A stretch of 11,193 nucleotides of DNA. Origin: Planctomycetales bacterium. GTDB lineage: Bacteria; Planctomycetota; Phycisphaerae; SM23-33. The translations under genes were made by a program, and so were the position numbers. The notes under the pieces were generated by a model. The model did not search any database. It was not told the origin of the DNA and saw nothing but the letters and a program-made list of their open reading frames with translations. The stretch is taken from the NCBI GenBank assembly GCA_030642005.1, contig DAOWOP010000083.1, positions 1 through 11,193 of the forward strand, given 5' to 3'. This document shows, piece after piece, positions 1 through 6,103 of the stretch; position 1 is the stretch's first letter; every line of letters starts with the position of its first letter.

Positions 1-236
1 GCATAGGCCTTCAGGTACGCGCCTCGCCGGCCCCAATCTTTCTTCGACAACCGCTCAATCGCATCCCGCCGAAGGTCCGGGTCATCGGACTCAAACATCT
101 GCACGACCAGTTCGGTTGGTGACGGGCCGAACATCTTTTTTACGATGTCGTCAAGGCCGGTGTTCTTGCCCTGCTGGGCGCACCCGCCACACACAGCAGC
201 AATAACCAGAATCAGGATGTTTCGGAGAACCTTCAC
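1..236 (-). CDS. Putative HEAT-like lipoprotein (partial, C-terminus beyond window)
   Basis: The first 78 or so codons of a gene that leaves the window at base 1. Reading from GTG at 236, the product has a basic start (MKVLRN), a hydrophobic stretch (ILILVIAAV) and then CGGCAQQGKN. This looks like a type II signal peptide with Cys19 as the lipidated residue. The -1 and -2 positions are Gly, as in a lipobox, but -3 is Cys rather than Leu, which is atypical. The following segment (ELVVQMFESDDPDLRRDAIERLSKKD) has the helix-turn-helix pattern of a HEAT repeat. It lies 18 bp after the PHP gene, with no clear Shine-Dalgarno, so coupling to that gene is likely. TTG at 245 is an alternative in-frame start. 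The exact family is unknown and the function cannot be told from this fragment. An envelope scaffold role is inferred from HEAT repeats plus lipidation. Confidence 0.7.
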   Translation of the reverse strand, partial: MKVLRNILILVIAAVCGGCAQQGKNTGLDDIVKKMFGPSPTELVVQMFESDDPDLRRDAIERLSKKDWGRRGAYLKAY

Positions 237-254
237 AGGACTCAAAGGTATCAG

Positions 255-1157
255 TTAACCGGCGAGTCTGGCAAGGATTTGTTCGACGGCCTCGACGGGT
301 ACGCGAGGCCGGCCCAGTTTCACGCCGGACTTTGCCGAGCCGTGGAAATCCGACCCGCCTGAGACCAACAGCCTCAGACGCCGGGCCAAATCCAGGTATG
401 AGCGCGCCTGCCGATCGCTGTGGCTGGAATGATACGCCTCGATCCCGTCAAGCCCGTCGTGGATAAGCGATTTGACAACGCGATCTAACATGGCGTCATT
501 TGTGCATTTCAACTCGACCGGATGGGCCAGTATCGCCACGCCGCCGGCGGAGTGAATAGCGTCGATACTCTCGCGGGCGGTGAGTTTCTCCTTGTCCACG
601 AACGCCGGTTTGCCCGTGCCGATGTAGCGGTCGAAGGCCTCGGCTTCGCTGCGAACGTGCCCCTTCGCCCGCAACAGTCTGGCAATGTGAAGCCGGCCCA
701 CCATAACCGAATCGGCGTCCGGGCGGTTTCCATGCGAGGCCAGGGCAATCAACTCATCCATGGAAATATCCATGCCCAGTTCGCACAGTTTGGCGACCAT
801 CTGCGGGTTGCGTTCGTTACGGGCCTGACGCAGCAGCCGGGCTGTTTCCTGTAAGCGCCCGTTATCCGGGTTGATCCCCAGGCCGACGATGTGCAGCATC
901 CCTCTCGTGCTACGCAGCGAAACGCCGCTTCGCAGAGTAGTACCGGCGAAGACAGCCGAGATTTCGATGCCGGGCACGAACCGCACCTCCAGCGCATCGG
1001 CGGCCTGTCGCGCCTCGGCCAGGCCTGCGACGGTGTCGTGGTCCGTCAGCGCCACCGCCGCCAGGCGTTCGGCTTCAGCAAGGCGCACCAACTCCGCCGG
1101 AGGCGTATCACCATCCGAAGCAGTCGAATGAGTATGTAGATCGACAAATCGCCGCAT
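255..1157 (-). CDS. PHP-domain phosphoesterase, YciV/RNase AM-like
   Basis: A 300-residue metal-dependent phosphoesterase of the PHP superfamily. Relatives include E. coli YciV (RNase AM) and 3',5'-nucleoside bisphosphate phosphatase, so the likely substrates are nucleotide bisphosphates or RNA 5' ends in the cytoplasm. PHP metal ligands are visible: DLHTHS (His8, His10), Asp15, TDHD (Asp39-His40-Asp41), PGIE (Glu65), AHP (His212) and SDFH (Asp270, His272). The family-specific middle helix GRLHIARLL is near residue 154. I chose ATG at 1157 because it puts the first PHP motif at residue 6. An in-frame ATG at 1190 would add 11 residues, but it lies inside the palindromic repeat at 1169-1254. 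Neither start has a good Shine-Dalgarno. Residues 73-85 form an extra segment absent from E. coli YciV, encoded by a palindrome. The family is confident; the exact substrate is not. Confidence 0.9.
   Translation of the reverse strand: MRRFVDLHTHSTASDGDTPPAELVRLAEAERLAAVALTDHDTVAGLAEARQAADALEVRFVPGIEISAVFAGTTLRSGVSLRSTRGMLHIVGLGINPDNGRLQETARLLRQARNERNPQMVAKLCELGMDISMDELIALASHGNRPDADSVMVGRLHIARLLRAKGHVRSEAEAFDRYIGTGKPAFVDKEKLTARESIDAIHSAGGVAILAHPVELKCTNDAMLDRVVKSLIHDGLDGIEAYHSSHSDRQARSYLDLARRLRLLVSGGSDFHGSAKSGVKLGRPRVPVEAVEQILARLAG
903..941. repeat. Palindromic element inserted in frame within PHP gene
   Basis: Bases 910-940 form a near-palindrome of 31 nt: 12 of 15 arm positions pair around a central base, and a few more pair outside it. 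The core is GCGAAACGCCGCTTCGC. It encodes Thr73 to Arg85 of the PHP protein. Compared from memory with E. coli YciV, where GVEIS is followed by TVWENHEIHIVGL, this protein has the same spacing if exactly these 13 residues (39 nt) are removed. The insertion call is therefore an inference from length agreement plus palindromy. Confidence 0.6.
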
Positions 1158-1168
1158 AAGAAGAACGA

Positions 1169-1254
1169 GCCACAGAGACACAGAGAACACAGAGAAGGAA
1201 AAATTAAGAGAAGCAAAATAAATTTACTCTCTGCGTCCTCTGTGTCTCTGTGGC
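1169..1254. repeat. Long inverted repeat, CACAGAGACACAGAG family
   Basis: The left arm 1169-1195 and right arm 1228-1254 are reverse complements at 25 of 27 positions. Both mismatches become G:U pairs in one RNA strand. The arms surround an AT-rich loop of about 32 nt. The arm starts GCCACAGAGACACAGAG. It fills the spacer between cysK and the PHP gene and could fold as a long hairpin in the transcript. No T-run follows on the minus strand, so it is not a standard intrinsic terminator. The simple purine-CA arm sequence resembles dispersed intergenic repeats of many bacterial genomes (recollection, not searched). Confidence 0.85.
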
Positions 1255-1267
1255 CTGTGCTCTTTTC

Positions 1268-2209
1268 CTAAAAATTGAACAGTTCTGTGGATAGGTATCG
1301 GTCGCCGCCGTCGGGCAGGATCACGACGATGACCTTTCCGCTGTTTTCGTCTCTGCGGGCGATCTCGTCGGCGGCAGCCAGCGCAGCGCCGGATGAGATT
1401 CCAACGAAAAGCCCTTCTTCGCGCCCTGCCCGCCGGGTCCAGGCGATTGCATCGTCGTCGGTTACGCAGACAACCTCGTCCACCACGTCCATGTTCATTA
1501 CTTCGGGAATAAACTCCGGCCCGATGCCCTGAATCGCATGCGGGCCCGGCGTCGTCGGCCGGCCGCTCAAGACCTGCGTCATGACCGGACTTGCGGCAGG
1601 TTCGACCGCGACGGCCCGGAAATCGTCCTTGCGCTGCTTGATGGCTTCAGCCACGCCTGTGAACGTCCCGCCAGTGCCCACGCCGCAGACGAGAATATCA
1701 ACTTTACCGTCGGTATCGGCCCATATTTCCTCAGCCGTCGTTCGGCGGTGGATTTCGGGATTGGCCGGGTTGGTGAACTGGTTTGGCATGAAAGCGCCGG
1801 GCGTGGAGGCGACGATTTCCTCGGCCTGGGCGATCGCGCCGGGCGTGGCCTCATCCGCGGGAGTCAATACAACCTCTGCTCCAAGGGCCGACATAACCTT
1901 ACGTCGCTCGATGCTCATGGATTCTGGCATCGTGATTATGCAGCGGTAGCCTCGCACGGCACAGATAAACGCCAGCCCGATGCCCGTGTTGCCGCTGGTC
2001 GCCTCGACGATGACCGTATCGGGACCGATAATACCGTCTCGCTCGCCGGCGGCGATCATAGCGGCTGCGACGCGGTCTTTTATCGAACCGAGAGGATTGA
2101 AAAACTCGACCTTCGCCAACACCACCGCATCCGATTGAATAATGCGGTTAATCCGCACCAGCGGCGTTCGGCCAATCGCGCCGATAATGTCTTCTTTCCA
2201 ATTTCCCAT
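1268..2209 (-). CDS. cysK: Cysteine synthase A (O-acetylserine sulfhydrylase)
   Basis: A PLP enzyme of 313 residues that makes L-cysteine from O-acetylserine and sulfide in the cytoplasm. The PLP lysine is Lys44 in NPLGSIKDR. The substrate loop TSGNTG is at 71-76, the phosphate-binding glycine loop GVGTGGT at 176-182, and the serine that contacts the PLP pyridine nitrogen is in GISSG near 270-274. The stretch HAIQGIGPEFIPEVMN matches CysK rather than CysM or cystathionine beta-synthase, and no CBS-type regulatory domain follows. Length is normal for CysK. I chose ATG at 2209, which puts 15 residues before TPLV, close to E. coli CysK. ATGs at 2230 and further upstream are in frame, but they lie within a tandem 21-bp repeat and give a low-complexity N-terminus. 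The TPR/HEAT gene ends 79 bp upstream and the PHP gene follows after 110 bp. Neither neighbour suggests a sulfur operon. Confidence 0.95.
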   Translation of the reverse strand: MGNWKEDIIGAIGRTPLVRINRIIQSDAVVLAKVEFFNPLGSIKDRVAAAMIAAGERDGIIGPDTVIVEATSGNTGIGLAFICAVRGYRCIITMPESMSIERRKVMSALGAEVVLTPADEATPGAIAQAEEIVASTPGAFMPNQFTNPANPEIHRRTTAEEIWADTDGKVDILVCGVGTGGTFTGVAEAIKQRKDDFRAVAVEPAASPVMTQVLSGRPTTPGPHAIQGIGPEFIPEVMNMDVVDEVVCVTDDDAIAWTRRAGREEGLFVGISSGAALAAADEIARRDENSGKVIVVILPDGGDRYLSTELFNF

Positions 2210-2242
2210 TTTCAATTTCCGATTTCCCATTTTCAATTTCCG
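2201..2242. repeat. Perfect 21-bp tandem duplication spanning the cysK start
   Basis: Two identical adjacent copies, 2201-2221 and 2222-2242, each beginning ATTTCCCATTTTCAATTTCC on the plus strand. The period is 21 bp, so the duplication keeps frame and each copy brings an ATG (2209 and 2230) in the cysK frame. The sequence belongs to the same AT-rich family as the inverted repeat in front of lgt at 7238-7318. On the minus strand GGAAATTGAAA precedes both ATGs and could act as a weak ribosome-binding site for either. Confidence 0.9.
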
Positions 2243-2289
2243 ATTGAAAGAACATAAACATAAGCCGGTTCTTTCCGTCAATTGAAAAT
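2229..2289. repeat. Nested inverted repeat between TPR/HEAT gene and cysK
   Basis: The outer arms ATTTTCAATT (2229-2238) and AATTGAAAAT (2280-2289) are perfect complements. Inside them GAAAGAAC (2246-2253) and GTTCTTTC (2268-2275) also pair perfectly around a 14-nt loop. Together they make a hairpin across the whole spacer, touching the stop codon of the upstream gene and running into the cysK tandem repeat. It could influence termination or cysK translation. No clean T-run was seen after it. Confidence 0.7.
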
Positions 2290-4589
2290 CATCTTTTACG
2301 CAGGGCCTTTGCCATTTCCCGGACCAGATCGTCGCTGTCGGCGGCGAAGTGGTCCAGCAGCGTCCGGTGTCCTTTCGTCCGCTTCGCAGCGAGCAGTTCT
2401 ATCAGCCGCAGCCTGACCATGCTGTCGGCGTCCTGGATTCGAGGCCCCATCAGCGAGATAATCCGTGCGTCCAGGTCAACGTGCTGAAGGGCTGCGAGCA
2501 TCTCGGCTCGCACGACGGGCGAGCGGGCCTCCAGAAACGCCTTCGTCATGCTCATGAGGATGAGCCTGGTAAGGACCTTCGGCAAAACCGGCTTTGCTTT
2601 GCCGATTTCGCTCCTGCAAACGTATCCAAGCAGCGCTGCGGTCTGCCGGGCCGCTCGCATCTGCTCGGCCGATGAGCCGCCCTTCAGGTCCCGAACGATA
2701 TAGCCCAGCGCCGGCCTGGCGGACTTCTCGCCGCCGGAAATATCAAACAGCGGGGCGCGGCGGATCGTTACCGGGACGATCTTTATCCCCGGCGCTGAAG
2801 AGAATAACTTCTTGTCGTCCTGGAGCGGGTCCAGTACAGCGCTGACCGTCAATTTCATTTCCGCCAGGGGATTTGTCGTGAGCATTTTTTCGACTTCGCC
2901 GATGTCCACGCGAACCGTCCGGGAAACCTTCCGGCCCGGGGCAATATATTTCGGCGCAGGCAATGTCAAAAGCGTCAGGTTCGGCCACGTCGCCTTGACC
3001 GGGCCTTCTACAGCCACGCTTAAAAATACCGATGGATTGAACAGCCCGGCCAACCCCACCGGGACCGGCTGCTTTGAGATGTTCTCCACCACTACGGTAA
3101 CGGCCACGGGTTCGCCCGGTGCTACTGTGGTCTTCGGCGCGATCAATTTCACACGGACGAACCGCTCCGGGTACCGGCCCATTTCGAGCAGGTGCGCGGG
3201 GAGTTTGGCCAGGGCGTCGCGCAAACGGCCGGCATGGGGTACAGGCGGGAGTTTGACTTTGTGTTCGTCTGCGACGGCCTTGAGCGCCCGCCAGGCCGGT
3301 CCGGTGCGAATATCGCCGGCGGCCTTGAGAAGCACCTTCCGCCCCTCGTCCGGTTTGCCATTGCGGTAATAGTGTCCCGCCAGGACAGCGGCGGCGTAGG
3401 GGTCTTTTTCGACCAGTCGAGCCAATCGTTTCGTTCCGGTCTCGGCCTGTCCGACGGCCAATTCCGCCGCACCCAGAACGCGCTGGACGTATAGATTATC
3501 CCCCTCCGACAGCGCCGCGGCCTTGGCCCACTGAATCGCATCGGCCGGGCGAGAGCGAAAGACGAGGTTGAACCACGCCAGTTCAGCGGCCACAGGCCCG
3601 CGCAACTTTGTACCGGGCGAAGCCAGGGGCTTGTAAATCCCGGCCATGGCCTCGACGTGAGCAGCGGCCTGCTCGTCCCTGCCGACAGACCGGCACGCCT
3701 CGACCATCAGTCCGAGCAGTTTAAGGCTCCGGCTGTAGCGTTTCAGGTGCGGAGTAAAAAATGCAATAGCCTTTTCGGCCTGACCAGCGTCAAGCATTGC
3801 GTTGAAGCAACCGACCAGCAATGCTTCTTTTTCGTCGTCCGGCGGGCGGGTTGCATCGGCGATGGCGAAGGCGTGCTCGTAGAAAAGCATCGCCTTGTCG
3901 CACAGACCTGCGTTCTGAAGCGACTGGGCGAGGCTATGGGTCGTGTACAGGCTGCGCGGGTTCGACCCAAGGACGGCGATGGCCAACTCAAACACGTCGG
4001 TCGGAGCGGTCCGTTTGGCAATCTGCGCCTGCATTTGCAGTGCAGCCGGTTCGTGAGAGTCAAATTGCAGCGCCTGTTCAGCAGCCAGCCGGGCCTCCCG
4101 TTTCAAACCCCGGCCCTGATATATCCTGCCCAGCCCAACGGCGGCGGCCGTGCGAATACCGGCCGAGAGTTTCTCATTCGCAACGACCGACTTGAGAAAA
4201 ACGATGCGCTTATCGGCCGTATTGAGCCTCTGAAGTGTCAGGCGAATCCATCGAACTCCGCAGGCATAGTCGCCGGGCGACGCCTCGACGCAGGTCCCGG
4301 CGGCAGCGGCGGCGGCGGCAAGGTCACCTATCCCTTCGTAAAGGTCAATCAGTTGACGGTTTGCCTCATCGCCTGAAGGATAAAGCCGCTGGGCGTATCG
4401 CAGCAGGGCCAGAGTCCTGCCTACTCTCGCCGGCGCCGCTCCGGCGCGCATGTGCCACAGCGACCTGGCGTCATGATTGAGGCTTTCGGCGGCAAGGCGG
4501 TCTTCGGCCGACGGCGTCTGCGCCTCTGCGCCGACAGCAACGGGTAAGACAGCAATGACACAAAGTAAGGACAGCACTCGAATCGTCAT
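2289..4589 (-). CDS. Secreted TPR / beta-domain / HEAT-repeat protein of unknown function
   Basis: I do not recognise a named family. The 766-residue product starts with a Sec signal peptide: MTIR, a hydrophobic stretch, then a likely cleavage after VGAEA near residue 23. Residues about 30-440 are Ala/Leu-rich helical hairpins with TPR spacing, for example the segments starting AAVGLGRIYQGRGLKREARL and AGLCDKAMLFYEHAFAIAD. Residues about 475-615 look like a beta-sandwich (APGEPVAVTVVVENISKQPV), of the kind seen in Ig-like or proteinase-inhibitor-like extracellular domains. From about 635 to the end are HEAT-like helices, with SMVRLRLIELLAAKRTKGHR near the C-terminus. It should act outside the inner membrane as a protein-binding scaffold (inference). 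The start at ATG 4589 is fixed by GGAGAGG six bases upstream; a GTG at 4604 overlaps that site and is unlikely. It follows the PDZ gene after 119 bp holding a palindromic repeat. Confidence 0.85.
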   Translation of the reverse strand: MTIRVLSLLCVIAVLPVAVGAEAQTPSAEDRLAAESLNHDARSLWHMRAGAAPARVGRTLALLRYAQRLYPSGDEANRQLIDLYEGIGDLAAAAAAAGTCVEASPGDYACGVRWIRLTLQRLNTADKRIVFLKSVVANEKLSAGIRTAAAVGLGRIYQGRGLKREARLAAEQALQFDSHEPAALQMQAQIAKRTAPTDVFELAIAVLGSNPRSLYTTHSLAQSLQNAGLCDKAMLFYEHAFAIADATRPPDDEKEALLVGCFNAMLDAGQAEKAIAFFTPHLKRYSRSLKLLGLMVEACRSVGRDEQAAAHVEAMAGIYKPLASPGTKLRGPVAAELAWFNLVFRSRPADAIQWAKAAALSEGDNLYVQRVLGAAELAVGQAETGTKRLARLVEKDPYAAAVLAGHYYRNGKPDEGRKVLLKAAGDIRTGPAWRALKAVADEHKVKLPPVPHAGRLRDALAKLPAHLLEMGRYPERFVRVKLIAPKTTVAPGEPVAVTVVVENISKQPVPVGLAGLFNPSVFLSVAVEGPVKATWPNLTLLTLPAPKYIAPGRKVSRTVRVDIGEVEKMLTTNPLAEMKLTVSAVLDPLQDDKKLFSSAPGIKIVPVTIRRAPLFDISGGEKSARPALGYIVRDLKGGSSAEQMRAARQTAALLGYVCRSEIGKAKPVLPKVLTRLILMSMTKAFLEARSPVVRAEMLAALQHVDLDARIISLMGPRIQDADSMVRLRLIELLAAKRTKGHRTLLDHFAADSDDLVREMAKALRKR

Positions 4590-4595
4590 GCCAAA

Positions 4596-4602
4596 CCTCT
4601 CC
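4596..4602 (-). promoter_or_regulatory. Shine-Dalgarno site of the TPR/HEAT gene
   Basis: GGAGAGG on the minus strand, six bases before ATG 4589. It decides the start in favour of MTIRVLSLLC, five codons inside the longest open frame. Confidence 0.75.
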
Positions 4603-4638
4603 ACGTCATGATATTCCGTATCGCAACCTGCAGCAGTC

Positions 4639-4707
4639 AGCAGTCAGCGTTCAGCATTGTTTTATGATTGCTGATTGCTGATTGCTGATTGCTGAACGCT
4701 GAATGCT
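4639..4707. repeat. Inverted repeat built from TGATTGC-type heptamers
   Basis: Arms 4639-4656 and 4690-4707 pair at 17 of 18 positions. The core AGCGTTCAGCA against TGCTGAACGCT is perfect. From 4665 to 4706 the plus strand is six consecutive heptamers: four copies of TGATTGC, then TGAACGC and TGAATGC. The left arm is made of the complementary heptamers GCAGTCA and GCGTTCA. The element fills the spacer between the PDZ gene stop and the TPR/HEAT gene. A run of identical heptamers could vary in copy number. No minus-strand T-run follows, so it is not a typical terminator. Confidence 0.85.
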
Positions 4708-4708
4708 T

Positions 4709-6103
4709 TTAAGGATTAACGGTCAGCGCTTCAGGCTTATCGCCTCGCCTGACGATGAAGTTAATCGGTTTTTCACTGCCGGCCTTGGCCAGGGCGTCAA
4801 GTATGCTGCCCAGCGCGGCGGCTGACGGTACCGCCCTGTCATTAACAACGGTAATAAGGTCGCCGGGGCGAATTTTACCTTGAGCAGCCGGTGAATCCTG
4901 GCGGACCATCGTTACGACAACGCCCTTCTCCAGCAGCGGCTTGTCCCGCCCGACATGTCGGTCCCACACCACCAGGTCGCGCCCGACCAGGCCGAGGGCC
5001 TTGTTATAGTAGCGGTCCGCTTCGTAAGCCCGGGTCGGTATCGCCGCCATGGTTACCTGTACTGTATGCCGTTCGCCCTTTCGCAGCAGCGTCAGCGAAA
5101 CCTTCTCGCCGACCTTGCGGTGAATCAACCGCCTTGCGAGTTCGGCAATGGTGAATTCGGGTGTAGCCATTTTCTCCAGCGGCGCACCTTCAAAGGCCAC
5201 TACGGCGTCGGCCTGCTTAATGCCCGCCTTGGCGGCGGGGCTGTCGGGGATGACCTGGCCGATCAGGACGGCCGTCGCGCCGCCGAGGTTCGTTATGGTT
5301 CCGGCCTGTTCGGGCCTGACAGGATGAAACTTCACAATGCCCGTCCAAGGCAACTTTCTTGCGCCCACCGGCTCGCTCAATGCGCCGACAAACTCCTCGA
5401 CCGGCATAAAGAACTTTCCGGCCTGTTTTCCGGCCAGTCCTATGCTGACCCATCTGCCTTGCAACATCATCCGGTGCTCCACGGGCAATTGCCCGGCAAC
5501 AATTCCGATGGCCCGTCCGTCGTCGGTAAATACCGGCGAGGAGGAATTTGTAAGTTCGCCACCGCTGACATAGACCATTTGCTGCGGCAGGCGAATCACC
5601 GACGAAACTATGCCCGTGCCGAGGAAGAGCACGTTGCCCGTCTGCGGTCCCAGCAGGCCGACAGATATGACCCGCTGCCCCAGGCGGAGGTTGGATGTAC
5701 GGGCGAATCGCACCTCTGAGAACTTATGCCCGCCGGTGGCGCGGATAAACGACAGGCCCGTTTCCGAATCTGTTCCTACGAACTCGGCCTCGATCCGCTT
5801 GCTTCCGGAACCGGGAGTAACAAGGATAAAATCCTTCAACTCCCCCACCGGGATGCCTCCCGGCACGTCGCGGGTCATGAACAGCCTCTTCGAAGCGTTT
5901 ATGCAGATGCACTGTCCGCTGCGCGGGCGAGGCGAAATAATCCTGCTGTCGATAACGAACTCCAGACGCACCATCGCACCGGTCACGCGAGAAACCAGTT
6001 TCGGTATCGACTGTGGCGTCCCGCCCCCGGCGGATTGAGCAATCACCGCAACGGCCGGTACACACAAAGCAATTAACATAACTGCAAAAAATTTCCTGTT
6101 CAT
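4709..6103 (-). CDS. Secreted two-PDZ protein with degenerate trypsin-like (HtrA-like) domain
   Basis: 464 residues. A Sec signal peptide (MNRKFFAVMLIALCVPAVAV, cleavage near 22-24) leads to a chymotrypsin-fold domain at about 34-245 and two PDZ domains at about 270-352 and 365-462. Each PDZ has the core DSPAA..G. Aligned by eye to DegP/HtrA, the catalytic His position (TNNHV) reads MTRDV with Asp79. The catalytic Asp position (DLAVL) reads GLSFI with Gly116. The serine loop GNSGGP reads TNSSSP, keeping Ser187 but losing the oxyanion glycines. It is therefore probably a periplasmic peptide-binding pseudoprotease rather than an active enzyme; this is inference from a hand alignment. GAGGAG six bases upstream fixes ATG 6103. 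The ATG shares one base with the lgt stop (TGATG), so translation is coupled to lgt. The fold and PDZ calls are firm; the biological role is unknown. Confidence 0.88.
   Translation of the reverse strand: MNRKFFAVMLIALCVPAVAVIAQSAGGGTPQSIPKLVSRVTGAMVRLEFVIDSRIISPRPRSGQCICINASKRLFMTRDVPGGIPVGELKDFILVTPGSGSKRIEAEFVGTDSETGLSFIRATGGHKFSEVRFARTSNLRLGQRVISVGLLGPQTGNVLFLGTGIVSSVIRLPQQMVYVSGGELTNSSSPVFTDDGRAIGIVAGQLPVEHRMMLQGRWVSIGLAGKQAGKFFMPVEEFVGALSEPVGARKLPWTGIVKFHPVRPEQAGTITNLGGATAVLIGQVIPDSPAAKAGIKQADAVVAFEGAPLEKMATPEFTIAELARRLIHRKVGEKVSLTLLRKGERHTVQVTMAAIPTRAYEADRYYNKALGLVGRDLVVWDRHVGRDKPLLEKGVVVTMVRQDSPAAQGKIRPGDLITVVNDRAVPSAAALGSILDALAKAGSEKPINFIVRRGDKPEALTVNP

Noticed and set aside
1169..1254. 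Inverted repeat as a Rho-independent terminator
   Set aside because: The minus-strand sequence after the stem has no uninterrupted T-run and the loop is about 32 nt, so the canonical form is not met. The other spacer hairpins fail in the same way.
1538..2257. Open plus-strand frame of 239 codons opposite cysK
   Set aside because: Its product is rich in Arg/His with no motif, and all of it lies against the conserved CysK reading frame.
3657..4376. Open plus-strand frame of 239 codons opposite the TPR/HEAT gene
   Set aside because: No signal or domain is visible. The minus frame is continuous over 766 codons with a signal peptide and Shine-Dalgarno.
4665..4706. Tandem heptamers as a possible CRISPR-like array
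   Set aside because: Units are 7 bp with no spacers and no cas genes are nearby; it is a simple tandem and inverted repeat.
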